In this document: one piece after another, positions 23,222 to 35,700 of the stretch
Layout: each line of letters opens with the position of its first letter
How positions within the stretch are numbered: the stretch's first letter is position 1
Origin: Romanomermis culicivorax
Taxonomy: Eukaryota > Nematoda > Enoplea > Mermithida > Mermithidae
DNA: 64,000 bases
NCBI GenBank assembly: GCA_963922205.1
Contig: CAWUHX010000270.1
Coordinates: 310,001-374,000, forward strand
Reading direction: 5' to 3'
Notes under the pieces: generated by a model
Databases searched by the model: none
What the model saw: the letters and a program-made list of their open reading frames with translations, nothing else
What the model was told of the DNA's origin: nothing
Program-made: the position numbers and the translations under genes

Positions 23222-23460
23222 GCCCCGATGGCCCAGTGGTTACAGTTCTCGATTCACCATGTCAAAGTTTACGGAACAAACCACAGTGCAAGCAAGGCAT
23301 TATTGAAAATTATTCTAATTGTCATAGCCTGGAGAAGTTAGAGGTAGACCATCGAAACATCGCTCACCACTGTATTATTGTGTGTTATATTGCCTTACTC
23401 TAATAAAGGTGCTTCACATTTTTATGCGATTGTAAGGCCAAAAATAGCTGACGACCTGCA
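23222..23460 (+). mobile_element. tRNA-headed SINE-like repeat, copy B
   Basis: Plus-strand copy of the repeat at 22678-22897. Its head is GGCCCCGATGGCCCAGTGGT, its core CCTGGAGAAGTTAGAGGTAG then ACCATCGAAACATCG, and its tail TTTTATGCGATTGTAAGGCC then AAAAATAGCTGACGAC. The B-box region has decayed. Confidence 0.55.
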
Positions 23461-23773
23461 ATAGTTTCCACAAATTTCAGTGGAGTTTGATAGTCTTCCG
23501 TCACATTAATCACTTTTTTAATACTTGTTCTAATGAGTCTGAAAATGCATGTACATATTGTTTGTAGTTCCTTAGATCAAGTACAGGTCAACTATCAATT
23601 GTCTGGCACAGATTTAAGTGGCTACCGAATGCTCCAGGACATGTACAATTTCAGACATATTTATATTTCGTGCTAGTGCATGTGCTCACATTTTTCCATG
23701 TGCATGATTTTCTATTTTCACCAAACCTGAAGTTCAACGTTTCAAATTTTTACAGAATTCTGGGAAAAAAATC

Positions 23774-26700
23774 ATGTTTCAACTACCATCCGAGTCGTTA
23801 ATAGCAGCATGCTTCCTGCTGGTCTTGATCGCCCCTTGTCAACCGTGCCCCACCAATCGAACATTAAACAATTTATGCAAATGCGAAGATAGTTTTAGCG
23901 GCGTAATTCTGATATGCGACGGTGCAGGTAAAAATTTCGATCCTTTGCAAATTTTCAAAATTTTATCCGATAATAAACTACAATTGGGTATTATACAACA
24001 ATTGTCCGTCCAAAATACCAGTCTGAAAATTTTGCCCGGTCGTCTATTCGACGGTTTGTACGTCAAAAAATTGGATTTGTCCAACAATTTGTTGGAAAAT
24101 GTGAGCTCGACGGCCTTCGACGGTTTAGAAAACGTTTTGCAAATTTTAATTTTGGCCAACAATTCGTTGTCGGACGTGCCTTTCGAAGCTTTGTCGAAAA
24201 ATAATTTACAATCGTTGATTCAATTGGATTTATCGGGCAATAAAATCCGGGATTTGGATTCGGATGATCAAGAATTTACGGGCCTACCTCGTTTGACCGA
24301 TCTAAATTTATCAAATAATAAAATATGCAAAATGAAAAGGGATCTTTTCACCAATGTCAAAGACACCCTGTTGACTTTAAATTTGGGCAACAATTGCTTG
24401 GACGAAGTGCCAGCTTCGGCGTTGCGCGGTTTTAGGCAATTGTTGGCTTTACATGTGCACAATAATTTGATTGAAGAGTTGGGTCCGTTGCAGTTTATGA
24501 ATATGCCAACTTTGAATTTGATCAATTTGGCCAAGAATCGAATCAAATCGATACACCCCAGGTAAGTTAGCTTTGAAACGCTAAAAGTAAGGCCCAAAAA
24601 ATTGTTGATCTCGTGATCATTGATCTTGATCTCTAATACATTTATTTTTATCATTGATCACCAATATTTTGTCATGCATCTTTCATTGCTTCACCTTCTA
24701 GGATTGACCGTATCATTAATTTCCTACTCTTTCATTATTTAGGATTGAATATTTATTACCTTTAATTAGTTGACTTTTTCTAATTGATCATTCATGTATT
24801 TTTCTTTGATTATTAGGTCTCCGATCATTGATCGCTTATCACAAATTTCTTTCTACATTGGACAACTAGTCATTTATCTTGATCGTTTATCATTGACCGT
24901 TGGTCGTTCTTCTTTTTTTTCGTGGTCGATCTGTGATCTATTGATCTTTATTTTATTGATCCATTGATCTATTAATCTTTTATCTGTTGGTCTATTCTTG
25001 ATTTATTGATCTTTGATCTATTGATCTATTCATCTATTGATCTTTGTTCATTGATCTTTAATCTTTTGATCTTTGATGGTCTTTAATCTATTGATGTGTG
25101 ATTATTTGATCTTTAATCATAGCTGATTAATCATTCAGTTCGTCATTGAATTTTGGTTAATTCTTCGATACTTGATCCCTTTAATTGGATCACTGCTAAT
25201 TCATTTTTGGTCATTATAGCCTGTTTTTTATAAAATGCTTCCAGATGCAAAAGTGACACAAATCAGTACTGTCGTCGAAATTGTTTACATAAAGTTCTTA
25301 CTGTAAAATTTTTCACTCGAAATATCGCTAAAGGTCAGGCCAGTATGCTCAGAAATTTCCAGCCCTATATGATATTTTGTTCATCAGAAAATCACAAAAA
25401 TCTGAAATACTACTTGCTTTCCACTTTCATTATTTGGAAGCATTTCAAGAAAAACAGACTATAGTCACTGATCATTTGTCATTGCCCATACAGATCTTTC
25501 AAAATATGACCGTTGATCATTCATCATTGGCTTTTGATCGTTTATCTCATACTTTTGAATGATTGATCTTTGATTATTTGATCATTAATCTTCGAGCTCT
25601 TCTAACATTTGAACGTTGGTCATTGATTACTGACAGTTCATTATGGATTACTGTTCATTTGTCACTTACTTTTTATCATGTTGGATTCTGTATGTCATTG
25701 ATCTTTAATTCAGTAATCCTTAATCATTTGATTGCCGATCATTAGTCATGGAGATCTTTGGACATTTGACCGTTGATCATTTATCCTTATCATTTATCAT
25801 TTATCATTGACCATTGGTCATTTGTCATTCATTATTTTACGTTGAATGATCATTGACCTATTGACCTTTCGTCATTGATTATTAATCTTTGACCTTTTTG
25901 GTTACTTTGCCATTAATCATTATTACTAATAGTTAATCATCGACTACTGATAATTATTACTTACTTTTTGATTACTTAACTTTCTGTAATTGATTGTTAA
26001 TCCAGCGATCCTTGATTATTTAACCTTTGATTCTTGATCATTGATCATTTAATTATATTGATTAACATTAGATGAATCATATCGAAGATTGTATTATTCG
26101 CAATCATTTTAATCAACCTTTGTTTATTGATAAATGATTATTTTACTATTCAATGATCTTTGATCAAATGACCGTCGATAATGGATCTTTAATTTGTTGA
26201 TCAAAATGCAAAAAGAAAAGTGTGTGCTATTACATTTATTGAGAAGGTTTGAGCATTCGATCGTTGATCGTCAATTTTTGACTGGAGATTTTTGATTAAT
26301 TGACTTTGCACAATAATTGTTTGATTTGATGATCATGGGCGCAAAAATGGTGATATTCACTATGACTTGGCATGAAACCTGTAATGTTTTAAATTCATTT
26401 CGCATATATTCTAAACAAAACTTCTTCTCAAACTTGCATGAAAGTGAAACTGATGAAATCCAAATTTTATGAACTACTACAGTAATTACAATATAATTAC
26501 TATCTCATGGACTTGAACCTACTCATCATGGTAAATTTTATTACGAAAGTGATGATTTTAAAATTTTATCCCAGGAATTATGATTTTTTTATAAAATTTC
26601 CTCAGTCAGAGTCAAAAATTTTACGCGAAAAAAGATTTTTCAGACCGATTCTGAGAAAAATCAAGACAGCAGGATCCAGGCTGGAATTCTATGTAATTGA

Positions 26701-29700
26701 CTGCTAATCTGACTTGCTGACAAGCATGTTAAAATTTAGTTAGGTTATGACTGCGGTCATATGCATCAAAATCGAGATAGAAATACTACGGATCAAACTC
26801 TTTAAGGGTAATTTCTAAGCTACAGTAATATTAAATTTTTTAGATTGTCGAAATTTTAAAAATTATGCAATCTGAATTTTACCAAAAAAATATCTTTAAG
26901 CCCTGTCCTCAGATTTTCCACGATTCGAAGTTGCCATGAATTTGCCTTGATTCCTACCGTAGGATTATGGCAAGTTGCTTTAAATCCGGAATGGAAAATC
27001 GATAATTATTCTATCATTTGAAACAATGTTTTTACTGTAGAATTCTGAGTTTTAAAAAATTTTAAGAGTTCTGAAAATTTTCCGATTTCATATTTGACGT
27101 TTTTTAAATTCAAAAACGGCAAAGATATGAAATGATAGTATTTACTTTTCGGTTTTGAAAAACTGTACTCACTTCGAGATACAGTAACTTCTGCGAAAAG
27201 TTCCAATGGAATATGTACTTGGCGATCGCATTTCCAAAAAGCCACATTTTTCAGATCATTCCTCAACGTGCCCAATCTACGATTCATCTATTTGAGCGAC
27301 AACAATTTAACCGAAATTGAATCTTATCAATTTAGAACTTTCGAACATTTAGAAATGTTAGATTTGACCAGGAATCGTCTTCGATCTTTGTCTCCTTATT
27401 CTTTCGCCGAATTGCCAAAATTGAGTCAATTATATTTGGGCGAAAATGAACTATGGCGTCTTGAACCGAACGTTTTCGCCAATAGTTCGTTGATCGTTCT
27501 ACTTTTGGCCGGTAATCGATTGACCAATTTGACGCCCGACATGTTCGCCGGTTTGACCACTTTGCAACAATTGAGTTTAAAAAATAATCGAGTAAGTTTT
27601 GAAAGACTACAGTATGCTATGGCGGAAAAATAATGTCCATTATCAAGTAAAATGATGAAACTCTGCGGATTACCGTAGATTTTCACCACTGTTCAGCGAA
27701 ACACACAACAGTAAAACTCAAAATAGCGAGACTCAATATTCTCAAAACAGCGATATCTCGAAACAGCGATTTTCCATACATCGAAGTCTTAATACAGCGA
27801 TTCTCAAAATTTATTTTCAAAATTTCAAAAAATTATCTTTAGGATGGGAGAATGGGGATTGGGCGGAGTAGGCGTTTTGGCGCATGACCAATTTGGTCCT
27901 CCATTTCGATCTGGTGGGTGCTGGTTGTCACACATTTTCGCACGAATCGACGGATTTCTGACATTATGGCGCTATAGCATGTATTTTCACGACATTATAC
28001 AGCTTTTTATTCTGGTTTGTTTATTATTAACACATCTACATCCATGTTTTTTTCCTTTTTTCCTTTATTAACTTATTTCTTTTTCTTATTTTGAGCCACT
28101 TTTTGTTTAATTTTTTTAGGTTGTGTACTTTTGTTCAATTTGTTTATCTACCTTTTATTAGATTATTTTACTTTTCGTTTCTTTATTTGTTTTTTGTTCT
28201 GCCTTTACGATTTAATTATTTTATTCATTTAATTTTATTTGCTTGTTTCATTTTATTTCATTAATTTAATTTTTTTTGCAATTAAGCTCCATACAAAACA
28301 ATTTTCATTGGGAATCCTTGTGATAATTTTTTTGTTTTTTTTCAAACGTTTTGCAAAAATATTTTTCTGACAAATATTTTTTTTGTGATATTGGAACGGT
28401 CCGGTCGTGCATACTTATCACAACTGCAGCACAGAAGCATGTGAAACTTATATAGCCTAATGCAACTAAAAATACTCTCAACTAGCAAAAACGGTTTTAA
28501 TATACCTAATTTGTATATTCATTATAAAAATAATGTATGCGTTTACTCTTTTTTTAAATATTCACTCTGTTGAGATTCGCTGTTTTGGGAATTGCTGTTT
28601 TGAAACTTCGCTGTTTTGAGAATCACTGTATTGAGATTTCGCTGTATTGAGAATCGCTATTTTGGACGAGAAACGCTGTTTTGAGCCTCGCTATTTTGAG
28701 TTTCGCTCTTGTGTGTTTCGCTGTATTGACGTCAGTAAAATGACGATATAAAATGATGTAACATTACTGATTGTTTAATGATACTTTATTTACCACTCTG
28801 CAATAATGAACTTTGCAAAATAATCGAGTAAGTTTTTCGACGATGTTTTGGGGACTACAGTATACCAGATTTTATGAAGATACTTGATCATAAAGTGTGA
28901 AGCCCAACGGATTACTGAAAATTAACTGATCAACCGCATTGTAAAAGCTTAGTTTGGAAACTGACCAAGTCTTTAACAGGCTTCGCTCTGATTGATAATG
29001 ATGGTTGATCATCAGGTTCAGTGATGAAACTTGATGGATTACTTTGAGCTGCTTAACACACTTTGCGTTTTGGCGACAATAGTATATTATGACAGGTATA
29101 GATTGTTGATCACCAAGTAAGGTGATGATGATAAAACTCGAGTGTTTGTAGTTTGACCATGTCGCAACATTTGAATTGGACAAAAATTTTGTCGACTACA
29201 GTATACTTTTGTTTGATGAAGATTGTTGATCATCAAGTATAATAGTAATGAAACTTAATGTTTCAGCAGATTACCCAATGATTCGAGGGACTATAAGTCT
29301 TTACAATATAATTCGATTTGATTACGATAATTGATCATGAAGTACAATGATAAATTCAATGTTGTGTCATGGAAATAATTAATATGTTTTGTTCATTAAA
29401 GTATACTCTGATTTGACAAATTGATCATCAAGTACAGCGGAGAAACATAAATTACTCTAGATATCAATCACTCTTCCCGTCCAATTGTCCGAAACTGGCC
29501 GTGATGATCAACTTTTGTAGTGCACAAAATTTGTATCCTTTGGAGGAATAAAATTTTTACGTATTTTTTACATCAGATATCGAACATTGCGCCTACTACA
29601 TTTTACCAAATGCCCAGTTTGGTAGTTTTGGACTTGTCGGACAATCAACTGGTCATTTTGCAGCCGGCCACGTTTCTAGCTCAATTAAGTCTTTTCCTAC

Positions 29701-32700
29701 TCGATTTATCCGACAATAAGTTGATCAACGTTCCTTACGGGGCATTTAATCAAAGAATCGCGTCAATTTTATTAAAAGGTAAAAATGGGGAATAATTAAA
29801 AGTGAAAAATAAATATAAAAATAAAAATACAAGTTAGAAATAAACAGCAAAAATGAAAACATGAAAAAAACCGAAGGTGAATGGAAATCAAAAATGATAA
29901 AAAAGGCAGATAAAGAGCACAAACTTAAGCAAACGAAACAAAAAACACACAAAAGTAATAAAGTGACGCAAAAAATAAAGGCAACAAAGTCAATAACATA
30001 AAAAACTAATCAATAGGAAAAAACTAGAACAAAAAATATCAAAAAAGTGAAAATTCAAGTAAAAAAATTCAAAACCAAGAAGAATATGAAAAATTTTCGA
30101 AAACATAACAGAAAAAGATTAAAATCACAAACAAAAAGTAAAAAACACAGAAGAAAATGAAAATGCAAAAAAAAGAAATTAAAATAAAATAGAAGATTCA
30201 GAAATGTACAAACTTAGGACGCACGAAAATTACAAAAAGACAGCAGACATGAAGACGGAAAAAACATTAAAAAAAGAAGAGACCAAGACGAATAAACGAA
30301 AAATGGAAAAATGGAAAAAAGTAAAAATATAAGAAAACCGTAATACAAAAGTGTATAAAGAAAGATAGAAAAATAATACGAAGAATTTTGAAATAAATGT
30401 AAGTCGACAAATGGAAAAACAACACAACAATAAAGAAAAAAATAAAAATATGAAGAAGGAAAACAAAGTCAAAAATATACAAAAAGCATTAGAGAACATG
30501 TGAAATATAAAACAGAAGACAGGAAAACACGAACATACTAATGAGAGGGGAAAAAACTTAAGAACAATAAATAAGAACAAATTTAAAAAATAAGGAAGAT
30601 CAAAGAAGTAAAAGTATGAATAATAGGAATAAGATTAAAATTTGTGAAAAAAAGAAAGAATAACAAAATATTGGAGAATGCAGGAGATGAAAAACAAAAA
30701 AACATTAGAACTGAAAATGGAATAATGAATGGAAGAATATAAATAAGCCAAAATTATAAATACGCATTAAAAAGTAAGAACTATAAGATACCTACAAAAA
30801 AAGAAAAACCCTAAGAGAACAAGAAAAATGCAAAAATGCAGAAGAGTATTATGAAAAACGTAAAAACGTAAAACAACATGGAGAAAGAAAGAATAGAAAA
30901 GAAAAAGAAATGCATAATTAATGAAAAAGTATGTTAAAAACAGAAATACAAAAGAATTAAAAAAAGAAAAAACATACAACGTACAAAAAAATACAAGAGA
31001 CGAAAAATAAAAAACACAGGGGAAGACAACAAACAGCAAAAGGTGAGAACAATAAAATAATAAAAATACATGATAGAGAATTCGAGAAGAAAATAAAAAA
31101 AGAAGTACATATTCGAAAAGCAGAAATACATGGCAAAAGGTATGGAAAGAAGAAAATAGCCCGAAAATGGGCCACAAAACATGAAGAAATGCAGAAGATA
31201 TGAAAGCAGCAGGAAAAATAGAAACACAAAAAATTGTACCTAGATGAAACTGAAGTATAGTTTTGAAAAACAAAATAAAACCATTGAGTAAACAAGAGCC
31301 GAAAGAAAATTCAAAACAGTAAGAAAGAGATGTAGACAGTGAAAAATAAATCGAGAATATAAACAGGAAAATTGATAGAAGGAAACAAAGGGAATAGGAT
31401 GAAAACAGCAAAATTTTAAAAAGAAAATAAAAATAAAATGAAAACTGTAAAAGAGGTACAAGAGCAAAAAATGTAATAGGAAAAATGTTGTGTCTCGAAT
31501 AATGACTGGACCAACTTAATAGATTAGCCTTGGGATAATTAGTAAATATCCAACTGGAATACTAGCTAATAAATATCTAAGTTAAATTAGGCTCAAAGTG
31601 CCAAATTGTACATCACGGAATCTTCTAGAACATTGAAGAATATAAGAGTTTTATAGAATATTGTGAAAGGTTCTAGAAATTTCCGGTAAAATGCAGTACA
31701 TGAAATGTACCTGCACATCATGTTATGTGACCATACTGTAAGGTATGCATCACTTGTACTTGCACATCATATTACGTGATCATACTGTAAGTTATGTATC
31801 ACTCGTACTTGCACATCATGTAATGTGATCATGCTGTAAGATGTGTATCAAAAAGAAAAATAGATAAGCAAATAAAATCGAAAATAAACAGAAGAAGTAA
31901 GACTGGAAATTATGGAAAATGATAAGTTGAAAAATGTTCAGTTTTATAAGGTGTTCTGCACCAAAAGTATTCTTCCCTTTTCAGTAGCTATCACTGTATT
32001 TTTTTGTCCAAGTGTGCTCTAAAAGATCAAGTTATTTTTTCCATCAAATTTTTTTTTTCACAGAAAATCCACTGGTATGCACAGAACGAGTGCACGTCGT
32101 CCAAAACGGCGTCGGCGTTTTCTTACCGGAAGAACCGAATAACGTTTGCTTTCGTAAGTTTACTTTATTTTTTCATCATTCCTAAACTACAGTAAGGCAG
32201 CCTAGGACAGCTGTAAGATTGTCGAGACACCCTGTTCTATACTAAATTCGTCAAACACCAATTTTCGAAAATAATAATTTTAAAAAATATATTACTGTAG
32301 CAATTTGTGACTTCAAATATTGGATAATCGAGGAAGAAAGTGAGTCTATTTATTTTTTTTTGCTTTTTCTCCTTTTGTTTTTGTTTTTGCTTTTGCTTTT
32401 GCGTTTGCTTTTGTTTTTGTTATTTTTGCTTTTGTTTTTATTTTCGTTTTTATTTTAATTTTTGTTTTTTATTTTTGTTTTTTGCTTTTGCTTTTGCTTT
32501 TGCTTTTGCGTTTGCTTTTGTTTTTGTTATTTTTGCTTTTGTTTTTATTTTCGTTTTTATTTTAATTTTTGTTTTTTATTTTTGTTTTTTGCTTTTGCTT
32601 TTGCTTTTGCTTTTGCTTTTGCTTTTGCTTTTGCTTTTGCTTTTGCTTTTGCTTTTGCTTTTGCTTTTGCTTTTGCTTTTGCGTTTGTTTTACTTTTACT

Positions 32701-35700
32701 TTCGCGTTTGCTTTTGTTTTTATTTTTCTTTTTGTTTTTCTTTGTGTTTTTGTTTTTCTTTGTGTTTGTGTTTTTGCTTTTGCTTTTTCTTTTTTTTCTT
32801 TTTCTTTTTCTTTTTATTTTTATTTTTATTTTTATTTTTATTTTTATTTTTCGTTTTCTTTTTCTTTTTCATTACAGTAATTCAGTCGTTGATAAAATCA
32901 GACTTTTCTAGAAAATCAACAAAGACCGCCGTCGCCTAACGCCGGTCGAAATTCGTTCATTCAATCGACGGTCGTCGATCCGCGGATCAACGATTCGCTG
33001 TTGATCAACTCCAATTTTTCGACATCTAATCCAAAACCGACGTCTGGTTATTCGGCACCTATAATCCACGCCATAAGGACGCCGCCGACATTTTCGAATT
33101 TGGATTCGGGAAAGGCGCCCGCCACGTCTATCGTCGAATTCCCGGCGATCGATAATAATCGGAGCGTGATTTCTATCACTCCGTCAAATCAATGGGGAAC
33201 GAATAAAGACGATGAGGGCGATTATTCGACTTTTCCTGCGATTCGTAAGTTTTTTTTAAAAATTATTTGATTAAAAGTAAAGATGTATAGATGAAATTTA
33301 GACCAGTAAATAGATCTCAATCGGACCAATCGATTGATATTCAATTCGTAATGAATTTTAGTTCAATTGGGTTAAAAAGCAGGATCCGAAAAATTGACTA
33401 TTTCAGGAATTCAAAAATTTTTTTCCCAATATCAAAAAAGAAGTTACGCAGATGAAAATTTCATCTTTGAATATATCTTAAAGAGACCTATCATTTGACA
33501 CCTCGTTTCCACAATAAAACAAAGGACCTACTCACGTGGTGACGTTGGCACTTTTCTTTTTCCTTCTCTAACTTCATTAAAAATGAAGATATATTGATGA
33601 AATTCAGATGGGCAGACAGATCTCGTGAGATTAATCGATTGATATATGATTCACAAACGTTTCCTGTTCACTGGCTGAATCCGAGAAAAATTCAAGAAAC
33701 TTTTTTCCCGCTTTGTTTTGGACTTTTTCTCCATCAAAAAATATCACGATGAAATCTATCGTTTCGTACCTACTTTATTAGGAATTCGATCGAACTAAAA
33801 CTTTCACTTCACTGTCAAACAGAGAATAAAGGACATTGAACCTTATTAACGATTCCTTGAGAACTCTGCTCTTTCCTCATATAATTCCATCAAAAATGGA
33901 GGTTGAGCAATAAAATAAACATTTTTGAGTAGACTTCGACGACATCTGATGGTTGACGCACATTTAATGGAGCAGAGAGAATCAGATCAGGAAAATTTGT
34001 TGATGAGGAACCTAAAAATATTCTGTTTTTTTGCCCTGATTTATTGGAATTTTGATGTCTTCTGTGATTTACGCCATCAAAAAAAAGTTACAAAAATGAA
34101 ACTTATATTTTCTAATAGATTCGAACGAATTCTATAAATTGATAACCAATTTCTTATAGATTAGATCAAAAATTTCGAAGCTCATGATCTAGTAAGAATA
34201 TTAGTTACTTGACTTTGTTCCAGATTCGATTTTTGACTTTCCTCGACAAGTCCTTAAAAAAGACTCATATGGATATAAGAAGCAGTTTTAGATATATCTC
34301 GATTGCATCTATCAATTGTTGCTCAATTTATCAGAAAATTAAACCGAAAAACTTCCAACAATGAATGAACAGTGAATTTTTTCTTTCTCCAGTTTTCATA
34401 TTTTATATCAATGAACTTCATCAAAACTAGACTTATAGTCAGACTCAAAAATTTTGTCAAGTTCTATTTTGCGAAAAAATAGATCAACTTTGAACTGAGT
34501 TTATTCAATTAATGCTCAAGCGATTACGATATGCATAGTACCATTCGGTAGACTATTCGTTTTCCTAAAAAGTGATGTATATTGTTGGCGAATTTGTTTC
34601 ACGAGTCTACTAATAACAGAAAACTGCCATACAACTTTTTTTATTTTTTTTCTGAGCAATTTTGAACAATTAATAATTTTTCTGAGAATTTCTCTTGACA
34701 TTAATGCTTTTGATTTACAGAACTTTATTAATATTTTATGCTGATTCTAATGGTGTAAGGATAATGATCCTAGCTCAAAGATTGAATGAAATACACTGGA
34801 TTTTCCAAAGCCAAGGAAGATTGCTCGTACAATTGGCATTTTTGGTATACAGTCGTTCAGACGCCTGTATCAAAGCTAAAGAGGGTCCAACCCGATCCTA
34901 ATGGTGGTGAATTGTGATACGATATTTTAACCATGACTATTGTGCTCAACGTATTGTAAGTAAATCAGCAGCCAGCATAGAAAAATCAGAAAAGTTGAAA
35001 TTTCAAGTTTTGGAAAATCGAATGTTTTTCGTTCAATTTTTACCTGAAATCATAGCTATCGGACCATTGGAGCCAGCATAAATGCCTGATTAAAAGCATG
35101 AATTCTATCGGAAAAATTTTCGAAAAACGTCATTAATAGTAGAGAATCGCTCCCAAAAATATAACAAAAATTGTACCGTAGTTGTCTCTGCTATTTAGTA
35201 AGAATCCGTTGAGAAAATTAGCCAAAACTATACACCACATTTTAGGAAAACGAATAATCTACTTAATGGTACTGAACATTTCGTAACCGGTTAACTTTTC
35301 GTTGAATAAACTCAGTTCAAAGCTGATCAATTTTTTCGGAAAATCGAATTTCACAAAACGTCCAAACTTCGTTCATTACAACAGTGACTTTTTTCTTGAT
35401 TCTAGCTTTTATTTTTATATTTATAACTCAATCAAAATTTGACTTGAGTAAATCAAAATTAAATCGCTGAATAGATCTCAACAAGATTTATCGATTGATA
35501 GCCAGCGTACCAACAAGACGAAAAATTTTGAGTCCCGGCCTGGAGTTTCCGGCTCGGCCCGAAAAATTTTTTTAGAAGCCCGAACCCGGCCTGGTCCGAA
35601 ATCGGGCTTTAACCTTGGGGCCCAGCCCGGCCCGATTGAAAAAAGCAAGGCCCGAAGCCGGACCCGAAAGTCCGATTTTAAAATTTTTTGTAAATGCAAT

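Noticed and set aside
24590-26340. CRISPR-like or regulatory array of GATC palindromes
   Set aside because: Units are irregular in spacing and sequence, the context is a eukaryotic intron, and a decayed simple repeat explains it.
30230-31467. Several long Phe-rich minus-strand open frames, up to 214 codons, that look like membrane proteins
   Set aside because: They read the complement of an A-rich intron tract; composition alone explains them and no conserved pattern was seen.
32340-32939. 199-, 149- and 103-codon open frames rich in Phe, Cys and Ala
   Set aside because: They are frames of the CTTTTG/TTTTTC microsatellite inside an LRR intron.
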